Of a DNA stretch of 64,000 nucleotides, positions 7,494 through 16,231 are shown piece after piece. The translations under genes and the position numbers were made by a program. Every line of letters begins with the position of its first letter. Within the stretch, counting starts at the first letter, position 1. The stretch comes from Corynebacterium auris (GTDB lineage Bacteria > Actinomycetota > Actinomycetes > Mycobacteriales > Mycobacteriaceae): positions 1,041,991 to 1,105,990 of the forward strand of contig NZ_CP047047.1 in the NCBI RefSeq assembly GCF_030408575.1, read 5' to 3'. The notes under the pieces were generated by a model, which was given only the letters and a program-made list of their open reading frames with translations, ran no database searches and had not been told where the DNA came from.

Positions 7494-8914
7494 GGCACGT
7501 CATCGTCGTAGGCGCGGGCGTGGCGGGCCTCAGCGCCGCGCTGGCCGCCGCGCAGGCAGCCGAGGTGACGCTCGTCTACCCGGGCGAAGATATCGCTTCG
7601 AGCCCGGGCTCGACCCAGCTCGCGCAGGGCGGGATCGCGGCCGCGATCGGCCCGGGCGACACCCCGGCGGCGCACGCGCGCGACACGGTCGCGGCGGGCG
7701 CGGGGCTCGTCGATAAGCATGCGGCTTTACACCTCGCCGAACGCGGCGCGCGCGAGGTGCGTGCTCTGTGTGAGGCGGGTTTTCCCGCTGATCCCGGCCT
7801 CGGCCTGGAGGGCGCGCACTCCGTGGCGCGGATCACGCACGCCGGGGGCGATCGCACAGGCGCCGAGCTGCACCGCTTCCTCGCCGCCCGCGTGGGCGCC
7901 ACCCCGCGCATCCACCACGCGGCCGGAAGCGGCCTCAGCTTGTCGCTAATCGACGGCCAGATCACCGGCCTTGATTCCCTCGCCGGCGACGCGGTCATCC
8001 TCGCCACCGGCGGCTACAGCGGCGTCTACCCGCGCTCGACGGGGGCGCCCGGGGCGACGGGCGGGGGAATCCTCGCCGCCGCCCGCGCCGGCGCGCTGCT
8101 CGCCGACATGGAGTTCGTGCAGTTCCACCCGACCGTGCTCGAGGGCACGGGCGCCCTCATCTCCGAGGCCGTGCGCGGCGCCGGGGCGCACCTCGTCGAC
8201 GGGGAGGGGAATCGCTTCCTCTTTGAGGTCGACCCGCGCGGCGAGCTCGCCCCGCGCGATGTCGTCTCCGCCGGGATCCACCGCGCGCTGCGTGAGGCGG
8301 GGGCAACGGTGTGGCTCGACGCCCGCCACGTCGAAGGCCTGTCGCGCCGGTTCCCCGGCGTGAGCGCGCGCCTCGCCGAGGCCGGGATCGACTGGGCCCG
8401 CGAGCTGGTCCCCGTCGCCCCGGCCGCGCACTACTGCATGGGCGGGATTGTCACCGACCTTGAGGGGCGCACTACCGTGCCCGGGCTCTACGCCGTCGGC
8501 GAGGCCGCGCGCACCGGGGTCCACGGGGCGAACCGGCTGGCCTCGAACTCGCTTCTTGAGGGCCTGGTGTTCGGCGCCGCGGCCGGCACCGCCGCCGCAG
8601 CCGGCACTCCCTGGCGCACGCCGCGGACGGCGGGGGAGATCCTCGACGTCGCCGCGCCCGCGGGCGCAAACCCGGAGGATGACGCCGCCGCCCGCGCGGC
8701 GATCGGCGCGGGGCTGGCGGTCGAGCGCACCGCCGAGGGGATTGCCGCTACCGCCCGCGTCCTCAGCGCCGGCGGCGGCACCGTCGCCTCCGTCGGCCTG
8801 TTCATGGCCACCGCCGCGGCCGCGCGGACCGAATCGCGCGGCGCCCACCGCCGCCTCGATTACCCCGACACCGACCCCACCCAGGCGCGCCCGCTTGTGC
8901 TGCGCGCCGTCTAG
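7490..8914 (+). CDS. nadB: L-aspartate oxidase
   Basis: NadB oxidises L-aspartate to iminoaspartate with FAD, feeding NadA. The 474-residue product has the dinucleotide motif GAGVAGLSAAL near residue 8, the substrate-region blocks STQLAQGGIAAAIG, HPTVLEG and AHYCMGGI, and the FAD-contact GLYAVGEAARTGVHGANRLASNSLLEG. It is shorter than the roughly 540-residue E. coli enzyme, mostly at the C-terminus. Its ATG overlaps the nadA stop as ATGA, which implies translational coupling. Very high GC gives long antisense open frames that are not genes. Confidence 0.95.
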   Translation: MRHVIVVGAGVAGLSAALAAAQAAEVTLVYPGEDIASSPGSTQLAQGGIAAAIGPGDTPAAHARDTVAAGAGLVDKHAALHLAERGAREVRALCEAGFPADPGLGLEGAHSVARITHAGGDRTGAELHRFLAARVGATPRIHHAAGSGLSLSLIDGQITGLDSLAGDAVILATGGYSGVYPRSTGAPGATGGGILAAARAGALLADMEFVQFHPTVLEGTGALISEAVRGAGAHLVDGEGNRFLFEVDPRGELAPRDVVSAGIHRALREAGATVWLDARHVEGLSRRFPGVSARLAEAGIDWARELVPVAPAAHYCMGGIVTDLEGRTTVPGLYAVGEAARTGVHGANRLASNSLLEGLVFGAAAGTAAAAGTPWRTPRTAGEILDVAAPAGANPEDDAAARAAIGAGLAVERTAEGIAATARVLSAGGGTVASVGLFMATAAAARTESRGAHRRLDYPDTDPTQARPLVLRAV

Positions 8915-8924
8915 GAAAGGCACC

Positions 8925-9776
8925 ATGCTCACCCACCACGCAATCACCGCCGCCGTCACGGCCGCCCTCACCGAGGACGCGCCCTGGGGCGACATCACCG
9001 TCCACGCCGCCATCCCCGACAACGCGCGCTTGCGCACCGCCCTCGTTGCCCGCGAGCCGGGCGTGTTCGCCGGGGGAGAGGTCGTGCGCGCGGCCTTCGC
9101 GCTCACCGACCCGGCCATCTCGGTCACCAGGCTCGCCGCCGAGGGCGCCCGCTTCGGCGCCGGGGACCGCCTCGCCCTCATCGAGGGCCCGGCCCGCGGC
9201 ATCCTCACCGCCGAGCGCGTCGCCCTCAACTTCGCTCAGCGCATGTGCGCGGTGGCCACGCTCACGGCGCGCTACGTCGACGCCGTCGCGGGCTACGATG
9301 TGCGCATCGCGGACACCCGCAAGACCACGCCGGGGCTGCGCGCCTTCGAAAAGCACGCCGTGCGCGCCGGCGGCGGCCACAATCACCGCCACGGCCTCTC
9401 GGACGCCGTCATGGTCAAAGACAACCACCTGGCCGCGCTCGGCGGGGACGCCACGCAGGCGCTGCGGCTCATCCGCTCCCGCGTCGGGCACACCACCCAC
9501 ATCGAGGTCGAGGTCGACCGCATCGACCAGATCGAACCCGTCCTCGCGGCCGGGGTGGACAGCATCATGCTGGACAACTTCACCCCCGATGAGCTGCGGC
9601 AGGCCGTCGCACTGATCGGCGCCCGCGCCGCCACCGAGGCCAGCGGCAACGTCAGCCTGGACACAGTCGCCGCCATCGCCGCCACCGGGGTCGACGTCAT
9701 CTCCGTGGGCAAGCTCACCCACAGCGCCGGCTCGCTGGACCTGGGGCTGGACGAGATCAGGGACGCCGCGGCGTGA
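8925..9776 (+). CDS. nadC: Nicotinate-nucleotide pyrophosphorylase (carboxylating)
   Basis: NadC turns quinolinate and PRPP into nicotinate mononucleotide, the third step of the operon pathway. The 283-residue product starts at ATG 8925 behind an AGGAAAGG site, 10 bases after nadB. The signature DTRKTTPGLRAFEKHAV followed by GGGHNHR, MVKDNHLA, VEVD and MLDNFTP line up with the family's active site. The stop overlaps the GTG start of nadS. Confidence 0.96.
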   Translation: MLTHHAITAAVTAALTEDAPWGDITVHAAIPDNARLRTALVAREPGVFAGGEVVRAAFALTDPAISVTRLAAEGARFGAGDRLALIEGPARGILTAERVALNFAQRMCAVATLTARYVDAVAGYDVRIADTRKTTPGLRAFEKHAVRAGGGHNHRHGLSDAVMVKDNHLAALGGDATQALRLIRSRVGHTTHIEVEVDRIDQIEPVLAAGVDSIMLDNFTPDELRQAVALIGARAATEASGNVSLDTVAAIAATGVDVISVGKLTHSAGSLDLGLDEIRDAAA

Positions 9777-10891
9777 CCTACCTCGACGCCGCCGCCACGG
9801 CCCCGCTGCGCCCCGAGGCGCGCGAGGCGATGCTGAGGGTGTGGGACGCCGGCAGCGCCAACCCGTCGAGCGTGCATTCGGCCGGGCAATGGGCCGCCCG
9901 AGAGGTCGAACACGCCCGCGAGCGCATCGCCGCCGCCTTCGGGGTGCGCCCCGACGGGGTGGTGTTCACCTCCGGCGGCACGGAGGCGAACAACCTCGGC
10001 ATCATCGGCCGCGCGCTCGCCGAGCCCGGTTCGCGGCGCATTTACACCACCCGCGCCGAGCACTCCTCGGTTCTGGCCAGCTGCGACTACCTCGCCCGCG
10101 TCCACGGGTTCGAGGTGCGCTTCTTGGAGGTGGACGGCGAGGGGAGCGTCGACACGCGCGCGCCCGAGGATGCCTCCCTGATCGCGGTGGGGCTTGCCAA
10201 CGGCGAGGTCGGCACCGTCTCCGACCCCGGCGAGCTGCTTTGCGCCGCGCCCTGCCACGTCGACGCCGTGCAGGCGGCGGCGAACCTCCCGCTCAGCCTC
10301 GCCGCCGGCGGCTGGCCCGGGCCCGCGGTGGCCAGCATGGCCATCGCCTCCCACAAGTTCGGCGGGCCCCAGGGAGTCGGCGCGCTCATCCTGCCGCGCG
10401 ACGCTCCGCTCGAGCCGGTCATCCACGGCGGCGGGCAGGAAAGTGGGCGCCGCTCCGGCACCCACAACGTCGCCGGCATCGCGGGATTCGCCGCGGCTGT
10501 TGCCGCCCACACAGCGCGCGCCGGCACGCGCGCCGTGGAGCTCATGCGCTCGCGCGACGAGCTCATCCGCGCGGTGGAAACAGGCGTACCCGGGGCGCGT
10601 CTGACAGGGCACCGGACCCAGCGACTGCCCAACCACGCCTCCTTCGTCGTCGACGGGGTCAGCGGCGAGGCGCTGCTTGTCGCCCTCGACGTCGCCGGCT
10701 ATGCCGTCAGCTCCGGTTCCGCCTGCCGCGCCGGGCAATCCGAGCCCTCGCCGGTGCTGCTGGCGATGGGGATCGACGCCGACCTCGCCCGCTCCGCGCT
10801 GCGCTTCACGCTGCCCGCACCGCTTTCCGCAGCCGAGATCTCGCGCATCGTCGAGGTGCTGCGCGGCGAGGTCCAGCGCGCCCGCGCATAA
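9773..10891 (+). CDS. nadS: Cysteine desulfurase, NAD operon type
   Basis: A NifS/IscS-type PLP enzyme that takes sulfur from cysteine; in this operon type it is thought to build the iron-sulfur cluster of NadA. The 372-residue product has SGGTEANNLGI, EHSSV, the PLP lysine in SHKFGGPQGVG, and the catalytic cysteine loop SSGSACRAGQSEPSPVLLAMG. The start is a GTG that overlaps the nadC stop (GTGA). Its position as last gene of ndnR-nadA-nadB-nadC-nadS supports the specialised name over a general iscS. Confidence 0.9.
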   Translation: MTYLDAAATAPLRPEAREAMLRVWDAGSANPSSVHSAGQWAAREVEHARERIAAAFGVRPDGVVFTSGGTEANNLGIIGRALAEPGSRRIYTTRAEHSSVLASCDYLARVHGFEVRFLEVDGEGSVDTRAPEDASLIAVGLANGEVGTVSDPGELLCAAPCHVDAVQAAANLPLSLAAGGWPGPAVASMAIASHKFGGPQGVGALILPRDAPLEPVIHGGGQESGRRSGTHNVAGIAGFAAAVAAHTARAGTRAVELMRSRDELIRAVETGVPGARLTGHRTQRLPNHASFVVDGVSGEALLVALDVAGYAVSSGSACRAGQSEPSPVLLAMGIDADLARSALRFTLPAPLSAAEISRIVEVLRGEVQRARA

Positions 10892-10908
10892 TGTGAGACG
10901 GTGTTACG

Positions 10909-12111
10909 GTGAATGAACAGAAAACCGGTGGCGCCGCTGAAGTCTTCGGCGCCTTCCTGCGCCTCGGCCTGACGTCTTTCGGCGGGCCCGTTGCCCACCT
11001 CGGCTACTTCCGCGAGGAGTTCGTCCAGCGCCGCAAGTGGCTGGGGGAGAGGGAGTACGCCGACTTGGTCGCCCTGTGCCAGTTCCTCCCCGGCCCGGCC
11101 TCGAGCCAGGTCGGCATGGCGCTGGGGCTGCGCCGCGCCGGGTTCGCGGGGATGGCCGCGGCCTGGGTGGCCTTCACTCTGCCGTCGGTGCTGTTGATGG
11201 TGCTCTTCGCGCTCGGGGTTGCCAACCTCGGCGACATCGAGGGCGCCGGGTGGCTGGCAGGGCTCAAGGTCGCGGCTGTGGCCGTCGTCGCTCACGCGGT
11301 GCTCGGCATGGCGACAAACCTGGTGACGGACAAGTGGCGCGCCCTGATCGCAGCAGCGGCGGCGATCGCCGTTCTCCTGGTCACCAACCCCTTCGTGCAG
11401 GTGGCCGTGATCGTCCTCGGCGCCGCCGCGGGGTGGGCGCTGTTGCGCCGCGCCGACACCCCGGCGCCGGACGGGGAAGGGGAGCGCACAGCGCCGAACC
11501 GGGTGCCGCGGCCGCTCGCGGTGGTCTGCCTCGTCCTTTTCGCCGCGGGTCTCGTGTTGCTTCCGGTTCTCAACCGCGCCGTCGACGAGGTGGGGGTGCA
11601 GATCCTCGACACCTTCTACCGTGCGGGCGCGCTGGTCTTCGGGGGCGGGCACGTCGTTTTGCCCCTGCTCGAGCAGGCGACCGTGCCCGCCGGGCTCGTG
11701 GATCACAACACCTTCCTTGCCGGCTACGGCGCGGCCCAGGCCGTGCCGGGCCCGCTGTTTACCTTCGCCTCCTTCCTCGGCGCGAGCGCCGAGGGGATCA
11801 GCTGGTGGTGGGGCGCGATTGTGGCCACGGTGGCGATCTTCGTGCCCGCTGCGCTCCTTGTCGTCGGCGCCATGCCGTTTTGGGAGACGCTGCGCCACCA
11901 CTCCGCCGCCGCCAGCGTCTTGGCGGGGGCCAATGCCGCAGTGGTGGGCATCCTGGGTGCGGCGCTGTACACGCCCGTGTTCACCGCGGGGGTGACGGGC
12001 CCGGCGACGATGGCGGTGGCTCTTGCCGCCTTTACCGCGCTGCAGGGGTGGAAGCTGCCTGCTTGGGCTGTCGTCATAGCTTCTGCTGCTGTTGGCGCAG
12101 TTTTCCTATGA
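10909..12111 (+). CDS. chrA: Chromate transporter (CHR family)
   Basis: A 400-residue two-domain CHR membrane protein, usually an exporter of chromate driven by the proton gradient. Each half carries the family signatures: N-terminal LGLTSFGGPVAHLGYF and FLPGPASSQVGMALG, C-terminal FGGGHVVLPLLE and QAVPGPLFTFASFLG. About 10-12 hydrophobic segments are visible. The start is a GTG 17 bases after nadS, and the link with NAD synthesis is probably only positional. True substrates of many chromosomal ChrA proteins are untested. Confidence 0.88.
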   Translation: MNEQKTGGAAEVFGAFLRLGLTSFGGPVAHLGYFREEFVQRRKWLGEREYADLVALCQFLPGPASSQVGMALGLRRAGFAGMAAAWVAFTLPSVLLMVLFALGVANLGDIEGAGWLAGLKVAAVAVVAHAVLGMATNLVTDKWRALIAAAAAIAVLLVTNPFVQVAVIVLGAAAGWALLRRADTPAPDGEGERTAPNRVPRPLAVVCLVLFAAGLVLLPVLNRAVDEVGVQILDTFYRAGALVFGGGHVVLPLLEQATVPAGLVDHNTFLAGYGAAQAVPGPLFTFASFLGASAEGISWWWGAIVATVAIFVPAALLVVGAMPFWETLRHHSAAASVLAGANAAVVGILGAALYTPVFTAGVTGPATMAVALAAFTALQGWKLPAWAVVIASAAVGAVFL

Positions 12112-12198
12112 TTTCCCCTTCATACGGCCCCGGGGTACGTTGAAAAAAAGCCTCGTTTAACTGTCAACGGCCTGTCCGCAGCCGCCCTCGCCGCCGCT

Positions 12199-13428
12199 GT
12201 GGCGCTTCCCGCCGTTACCGCGGCGCCGACCGCAAACGCACAGGCCCTGCCCCCGGAAACCGTCGGGCTGTCCACAGTGAACCCGCTGTCCTCCGTCATT
12301 ACGGGGCTGCCCAGCTACACGGGCTCGAGCGTCCTCGATGCGGCGAGCGTGCCCTTTGCGTCGGCAAGCATGCTTTCTCACGTTCCGCCTCTGGCCGTGC
12401 CCTCGCTGATGCTGGCGATCCTCGGGCGGGGTATCTTCGGCTCGGCTCTGTACCAGAACGTCGGCCTGAGCAGCCAGCCGTTGAGCTCCGCGGTCACGGA
12501 TCCAACGCCGACCTACCCGGACATGTCCGCGCCCGCGGCGGAGTTCGTCAGCCTCGCCCACATCGAGGGCAACGTCTACGAGCTCACCGTGTACTCGCCT
12601 TCCATGCAGCGAAACGTGCAGAACGAGATCCTCCTGCCGGGCGGGCCAGACAACACCGAACCGCGCCCCACCCTGTACCTCATGATGGGGGCCGACGGCG
12701 CCGCCGGCGGCATCACGTGGCGGACCGCCACCGATTACGAGGAATTCTTCGCCGACAAGCTCATCAACGTGGTCACCCCGAAGGGTTCGGTCTCCTCCAT
12801 GCAGGCCGACTGGTACCGCGACGACCCCGTCACCGGCACCAACCGCTGGTCCACATACATGACGAGGGAGCTTCCGCAGCTTATCGACGCCCACTTCTTC
12901 GGCACCGGCCGCGACGCGATCGCTGGTGTCTCCATGTCCGGGGGGCCGGCCCTGACCATCGCCGGCTACGACCCGGAGCGCTTTGTCGCCGCGGGCTCCT
13001 TTTCCGGCTGCCCCGCCACCTCGGGCGCGATCGGCGCCGCATGGACGGCAGCCGCGGTGCTCATGAACGGCGCCAACCCGGTGAACATGTGGGGCCTGCC
13101 CGGTGACGCCGCCTGGTTCGCGCACTCGCCGGTGTTGAACCTCGAGTCCCTGCGCGGGGTCGACCTGTTCGTCGCGGCCTCCATGGGCGTGCCAGGGGCC
13201 ATCGACGGCGGAACCGGCCTGTCCTCCCGGGTGCAGCGCCTCGGTTTCCCGATGGTGATGGAGGGTGCCTCCTACGCCTGCTCCGCCCACTTCGCCAACG
13301 AGGCCCGCAGCGCCGGGCTGAACGTCGACTGGTACGAAACGCCCGAGGGGACCCACACCTGGGGCCTGTTCGAGGACGAGCTGCGCACGAGCTGGCGCAC
13401 CCTCGGACCGGCCCTCGGCGTGGAGTAA
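12199..13428 (+). CDS. Corynomycolyltransferase (antigen 85-like esterase)
   Basis: Secreted alpha/beta-hydrolase that moves corynomycolic acids onto trehalose or arabinogalactan. Key blocks: AEFVSLAHI, SPSMQRNVQNEILLPGG, LINVVTPKGSVSSMQADWY, then VSMSGGPAL (nucleophile near residue 245), and EGTHTWGLF with the catalytic His. The only in-frame standard start is GTG 12199, which would remove the basic part of the signal peptide. Upstream, TTG at 12140 followed by seven A would, with one more A, read KKKPRLTVNGLSAAALAAAV and join the frame. The true 5' end is thus probably 12140 with a one-base slip at 12143-12149. Paralogue of the deleted gene at 3800-4603. Confidence 0.85.
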   Translation: MALPAVTAAPTANAQALPPETVGLSTVNPLSSVITGLPSYTGSSVLDAASVPFASASMLSHVPPLAVPSLMLAILGRGIFGSALYQNVGLSSQPLSSAVTDPTPTYPDMSAPAAEFVSLAHIEGNVYELTVYSPSMQRNVQNEILLPGGPDNTEPRPTLYLMMGADGAAGGITWRTATDYEEFFADKLINVVTPKGSVSSMQADWYRDDPVTGTNRWSTYMTRELPQLIDAHFFGTGRDAIAGVSMSGGPALTIAGYDPERFVAAGSFSGCPATSGAIGAAWTAAAVLMNGANPVNMWGLPGDAAWFAHSPVLNLESLRGVDLFVAASMGVPGAIDGGTGLSSRVQRLGFPMVMEGASYACSAHFANEARSAGLNVDWYETPEGTHTWGLFEDELRTSWRTLGPALGVE

Positions 13429-13449
13429 AAGGGCCCCGGAACAGGCGAT

Positions 13450-13479
13450 TTGTTGAACGGGGTCGCGGTGGATTACGTT
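13450..13479 (+). promoter_or_regulatory. Probable promoter of tRNA-Glu
   Basis: A TTGTTG (13450-13455) and a TACGTT (13474-13479) are spaced 18 bases apart, 28 bases upstream of the tRNA. TTGAAC at 13453 with 15-base spacing is an alternative -35. Confidence 0.4.
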
Positions 13480-13507
13480 TAACAGGTCGCAAGCACAAAG
13501 CGAACGC

Positions 13508-13580
13508 GCCCCGTTCGTCTAGCGGCCTAGGACGTCGCCCTCTCACGGCGGTAACACGGGTTCAAATCCCGTACGGGGTA
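13508..13580 (+). tRNA. tRNA-Glu (anticodon CTC)
   Basis: A 73-base cloverleaf: acceptor GCCCCGT pairs with ACGGGGT (one G-U), the T arm is CACGGGTTCAAATCCCGT, and the anticodon loop is CCCTCTCACGG with CTC, reading GAG. The CCA end is not encoded. Confidence 0.95.
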
Positions 13581-13585
13581 CAACA

Positions 13586-13627
13586 GAACAAGCGCCCGGC
13601 ACCCGACATGGGGCCGGGCGCTTGTTC
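13586..13627. terminator. Bidirectional terminator hairpin between tRNA-Glu and the DJ-1 gene
   Basis: A perfect 15-bp stem (GAACAAGCGCCCGGC with GCCGGGCGCTTGTTC) encloses 12 bases that can extend it further. It starts 6 bases after the tRNA and ends 13 bases before the stop of the convergent gene, so it can stop both transcripts. Confidence 0.8.
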
Positions 13628-13639
13628 GCTCGGGGTTGG

Positions 13640-14323
13640 TTAGTCCTCGTTGAAATCGTCGAGGATGAGCTGCGCGAGCGGGCCCGCGGACGCCGGGTTT
13701 TGCCCGCTGTAGAGAGACCCGTCGGCGACGACGCGTGGCGCAAAAGGCTCGTCGGCCTTGATGTAGTCGACGCCGAGCTCGATGAGGCGGTCCTCCACGA
13801 GCCAGGAAAGCTTGTCAGCCAAGCCCCCGGCGCGCTCCTCCTCGTTGGAAAAGCCCGTCAGTGCGCGGCCCTGGAAGGGCGAGGCCCCCTCGCCGTTCGC
13901 GGTCGCGAGCACGACGGCCGGGGCGTGGCACAACAGCGCCAGAGGGGCATCTGCCTCCAGGCGCGCGGTGAGCAGGGCCGCCGAGTCCTCGTTGACTGCC
14001 AGATCCTCCATCGGGCCGTGCCCGCCGGGGTAGAACACGAGGTCGTAGTCGGCGGAATCCACCTGTTCGAGCGGGAGCGGGTGGGCCAGCACGTCGTCCA
14101 GGCCGTCGAGCGCGTCGGGTTCACCGGTTTTCTCGTCGAGGCTGACCGGGTCCGGCGTCGGAGTCGCCCCTCCCGGGGTGGCCACCGCCAGGTCCCAGCC
14201 CGCGTCGGCGAAAAGGCGGTACGGGGTGGCGAACTCGCCGGCCCAAAAGCCGGTGGGGTGGGTCGTGGCGTCGTTAAGCGTGATGTCCTTTGCCGCGGAA
14301 AGGACAAAAAGAGCGCGTGGCAT
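13640..14323 (-). CDS. DJ-1/PfpI (Hsp31-like) family protein
   Basis: The 227-residue product has the class I glutamine-amidotransferase-like fold of the DJ-1/PfpI group. The nucleophile elbow LLCHAPA carries the conserved Cys-His pair, and YPGGHGPMEDL supplies the acidic neighbour. N-terminal GFWAGEFATPYRLFADAGWDL is typical of Hsp31/HchA-like glyoxalase-III or chaperone proteins. A GGAGG site precedes the ATG and overlaps the end of the upstream oxidoreductase gene, so the two are one operon; both could act on reactive carbonyls. Substrate not determinable here. Confidence 0.85.
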   Translation of the reverse strand: MPRALFVLSAAKDITLNDATTHPTGFWAGEFATPYRLFADAGWDLAVATPGGATPTPDPVSLDEKTGEPDALDGLDDVLAHPLPLEQVDSADYDLVFYPGGHGPMEDLAVNEDSAALLTARLEADAPLALLCHAPAVVLATANGEGASPFQGRALTGFSNEEERAGGLADKLSWLVEDRLIELGVDYIKADEPFAPRVVADGSLYSGQNPASAGPLAQLILDDFNED

Positions 14324-14335
14324 GCGTGTTCCTCC

Positions 14336-15334
14336 TTAAAGTTTGACGACCATCTTGCCGGTGTTGGTGCCCTCGAAAAGCTCGAGGAAGGCCCCCGGCA
14401 TGTTGTCCAGGCCCTCGCGCACCGTGGTCTCGTAGGTGATGGAGCCGTCGAGGACGAGGGGCGCGATGCGCTCCTGGAACTCCTGGTCGAGGTGGCGGTA
14501 CTGCCCCAAGACGAAGCCGCGCAGCGTGAGGCACTTGCCCACGGCCTGGAACAGGTTGCGCGGGCCCGTCGCCTTGCCGCGGTCGTTGTACTGGGAGATC
14601 GCGCCGCACATGGCCACGCGGCCGAAGGTGTTGAAGTGGTCGATCGCGGCCTCGAGGTGGTCGCCGCCGACGTTGTCGAAGTAGAAGTCGATACCCTCGG
14701 GGGCCGCCTTGCCGAGCTGCCCGCTCACGTCGCCGTCCTTGTAGTTGAAGGCGTCGTCGAAGCCCAGATCCTTGACGTACTCGACCTTTTCCGGCGTGCC
14801 CGCGGAGCCGATGACGCGGGAGGCGCCGAGCTGCTTGGCAATCTGCCCGGCGGCGGAGCCGACCGCGCCCGCAGCGCCTGAGATGAAGGCGACGTCTCCC
14901 TCCTTCAGCTCGCCCACAGCCGTCAGGCCGACGTAAGCGGTCAGCCCGGTGGTGCCCAAAATGCCCAGGTAGGCCTCGGCCGGGGCGGCGTTGGTGTCAA
15001 TCGCCTCGGCTTTGTCGGCGGGCAGGATCGCGTGGGAGCGCCAGCCCTGGAAGTGGCGGACGGTGTCGCCGACCTGGAAGTGCTCGGAGCGGGACTCGGT
15101 CACCGTACCGATCGCGGTGCCGGTGAGCGGCTGATCGATCTGGAAGGGCTCGATGTAGGACTTCGCGTCGTTCATGCGCCCGCGCATGTAGGGGTCAACG
15201 CTGGCGAGGGTGTTCTCGACGAGGATCTGGCCGTCCTCGAGCGCGGGCAGCTCCGCCTCCTCGAGGCGGAAGTTCTCCGCCGTGGGGGTGCCCTCCGGGC
15301 GGGAAGCCAGGACCCATTGGGTGGTCGTCGTCAT
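14336..15334 (-). CDS. NADP-dependent MDR oxidoreductase (zinc-independent, CurA-like)
   Basis: A 332-residue medium-chain dehydrogenase/reductase. The N-terminus (VDPYMRGRMND) and the Rossmann motif SGAAGAVGSAAGQIAKQLGA are those of the leukotriene B4 dehydrogenase/CurA group, which reduces alpha,beta-unsaturated carbonyls with NADPH; the zinc-binding cysteines of alcohol dehydrogenases are absent. FYFDNVGGDHL and AMCGAISQYND fit. The ATG at 15334 has an AAGGAG site; a longer upstream frame is not supported. It leads the two-gene unit with the DJ-1-like gene. Confidence 0.88.
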   Translation of the reverse strand: MTTTTQWVLASRPEGTPTAENFRLEEAELPALEDGQILVENTLASVDPYMRGRMNDAKSYIEPFQIDQPLTGTAIGTVTESRSEHFQVGDTVRHFQGWRSHAILPADKAEAIDTNAAPAEAYLGILGTTGLTAYVGLTAVGELKEGDVAFISGAAGAVGSAAGQIAKQLGASRVIGSAGTPEKVEYVKDLGFDDAFNYKDGDVSGQLGKAAPEGIDFYFDNVGGDHLEAAIDHFNTFGRVAMCGAISQYNDRGKATGPRNLFQAVGKCLTLRGFVLGQYRHLDQEFQERIAPLVLDGSITYETTVREGLDNMPGAFLELFEGTNTGKMVVKL

Positions 15335-15415
15335 GGTCGTCTCCTTACTTCGCTTCGCGTGCAGTACCGCCACCGACCATACGCGCGGGCCTTGCGCGCC
15401 TCTAGAATGTAGCCC

Positions 15416-16231
15416 GTGAGCTGCAATATCTTCGAAATCGACGTCTTCTCCGGCGGCGCCTTCGTCGGCAACCCAGTCGCCGTGATCGCCGGTGCAGAGG
15501 GAGCGGATACTGAGACAATGCGCCGCGTCGCCGCATGGCTGAACTACTCCGAAACCACCTTCCTGCTGCCCCCGACGAGACAGGGCGCTGACTACCGCGT
15601 GCGCATCTTCAGCCCACGCGGCGAGTACGACTTCGCAGGCCACCCCACCCTCGGCTCGGCGCGGGCCTGGTTGGAAACCGGCGCCGCGCCGGCGCGGGAG
15701 GGCACGATCGTGCAGGAGTGCGCCGCCGGCCTCGTGCCCGTGCGGGTCCGCGGCGAGACCTTTTCCTACGCCACGCCGCCGCTGCGCCGCGGCGAGCCGC
15801 TCAGCGAGGAGGAGATCGCCGAGATCTGCGCGGCTTTCGCTTTACGCCGCGCAGACATCGTGGCGGCGGCGTGGGGCGATAACGGGCCGGGCTGGAAGAT
15901 GGTGCAGCTGCGCAGCATTGATACGTTGCGCGCGCTGCCTTTCCCGCGGGGTGCCGAGATGAAGGTGGGGTTTGTGGCGCTCACGGGAGCGGCGCGTTGC
16001 GAGGTCCGGGCGCTGTTCGGCAGCGGGGAGGATCCGGCGACCGGCAGCCTGAACGGGGCTATCGCGCAGTGGCTGCGGGCGCGCGGGCTCGTCCCCGCCC
16101 GCTACGTCGCCGAACAGGGGAGGCAGGTGGGCCGCCGCGGCCGCATAGAGCTTGTCGACGACACCACCGACGTCTGGGTCGGCGGCCGCGTTGAGGTGCG
16201 GGTCCGCGGGCGCATCGACCTGCGCCCCTAA
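15416..16231 (+). CDS. PhzF-family isomerase/epimerase
   Basis: The 271-residue product has the two-lobed diaminopimelate-epimerase-like fold of the PhzF family. Motifs: FSGGAFVGNPVAV, the catalytic Glu46 in NYSETTF, FDFAGHPTLGSA-like YDFAGHPTLGSARAW, and GSGEDPATGSLNG. Family members isomerise small metabolites; outside phenazine clusters the substrate is generally unknown, and no other phenazine gene is present. The start is a GTG. The stop overlaps the end of the convergent YhgE/Pip gene by 4 bases. Confidence 0.88.
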   Translation: MSCNIFEIDVFSGGAFVGNPVAVIAGAEGADTETMRRVAAWLNYSETTFLLPPTRQGADYRVRIFSPRGEYDFAGHPTLGSARAWLETGAAPAREGTIVQECAAGLVPVRVRGETFSYATPPLRRGEPLSEEEIAEICAAFALRRADIVAAAWGDNGPGWKMVQLRSIDTLRALPFPRGAEMKVGFVALTGAARCEVRALFGSGEDPATGSLNGAIAQWLRARGLVPARYVAEQGRQVGRRGRIELVDDTTDVWVGGRVEVRVRGRIDLRP

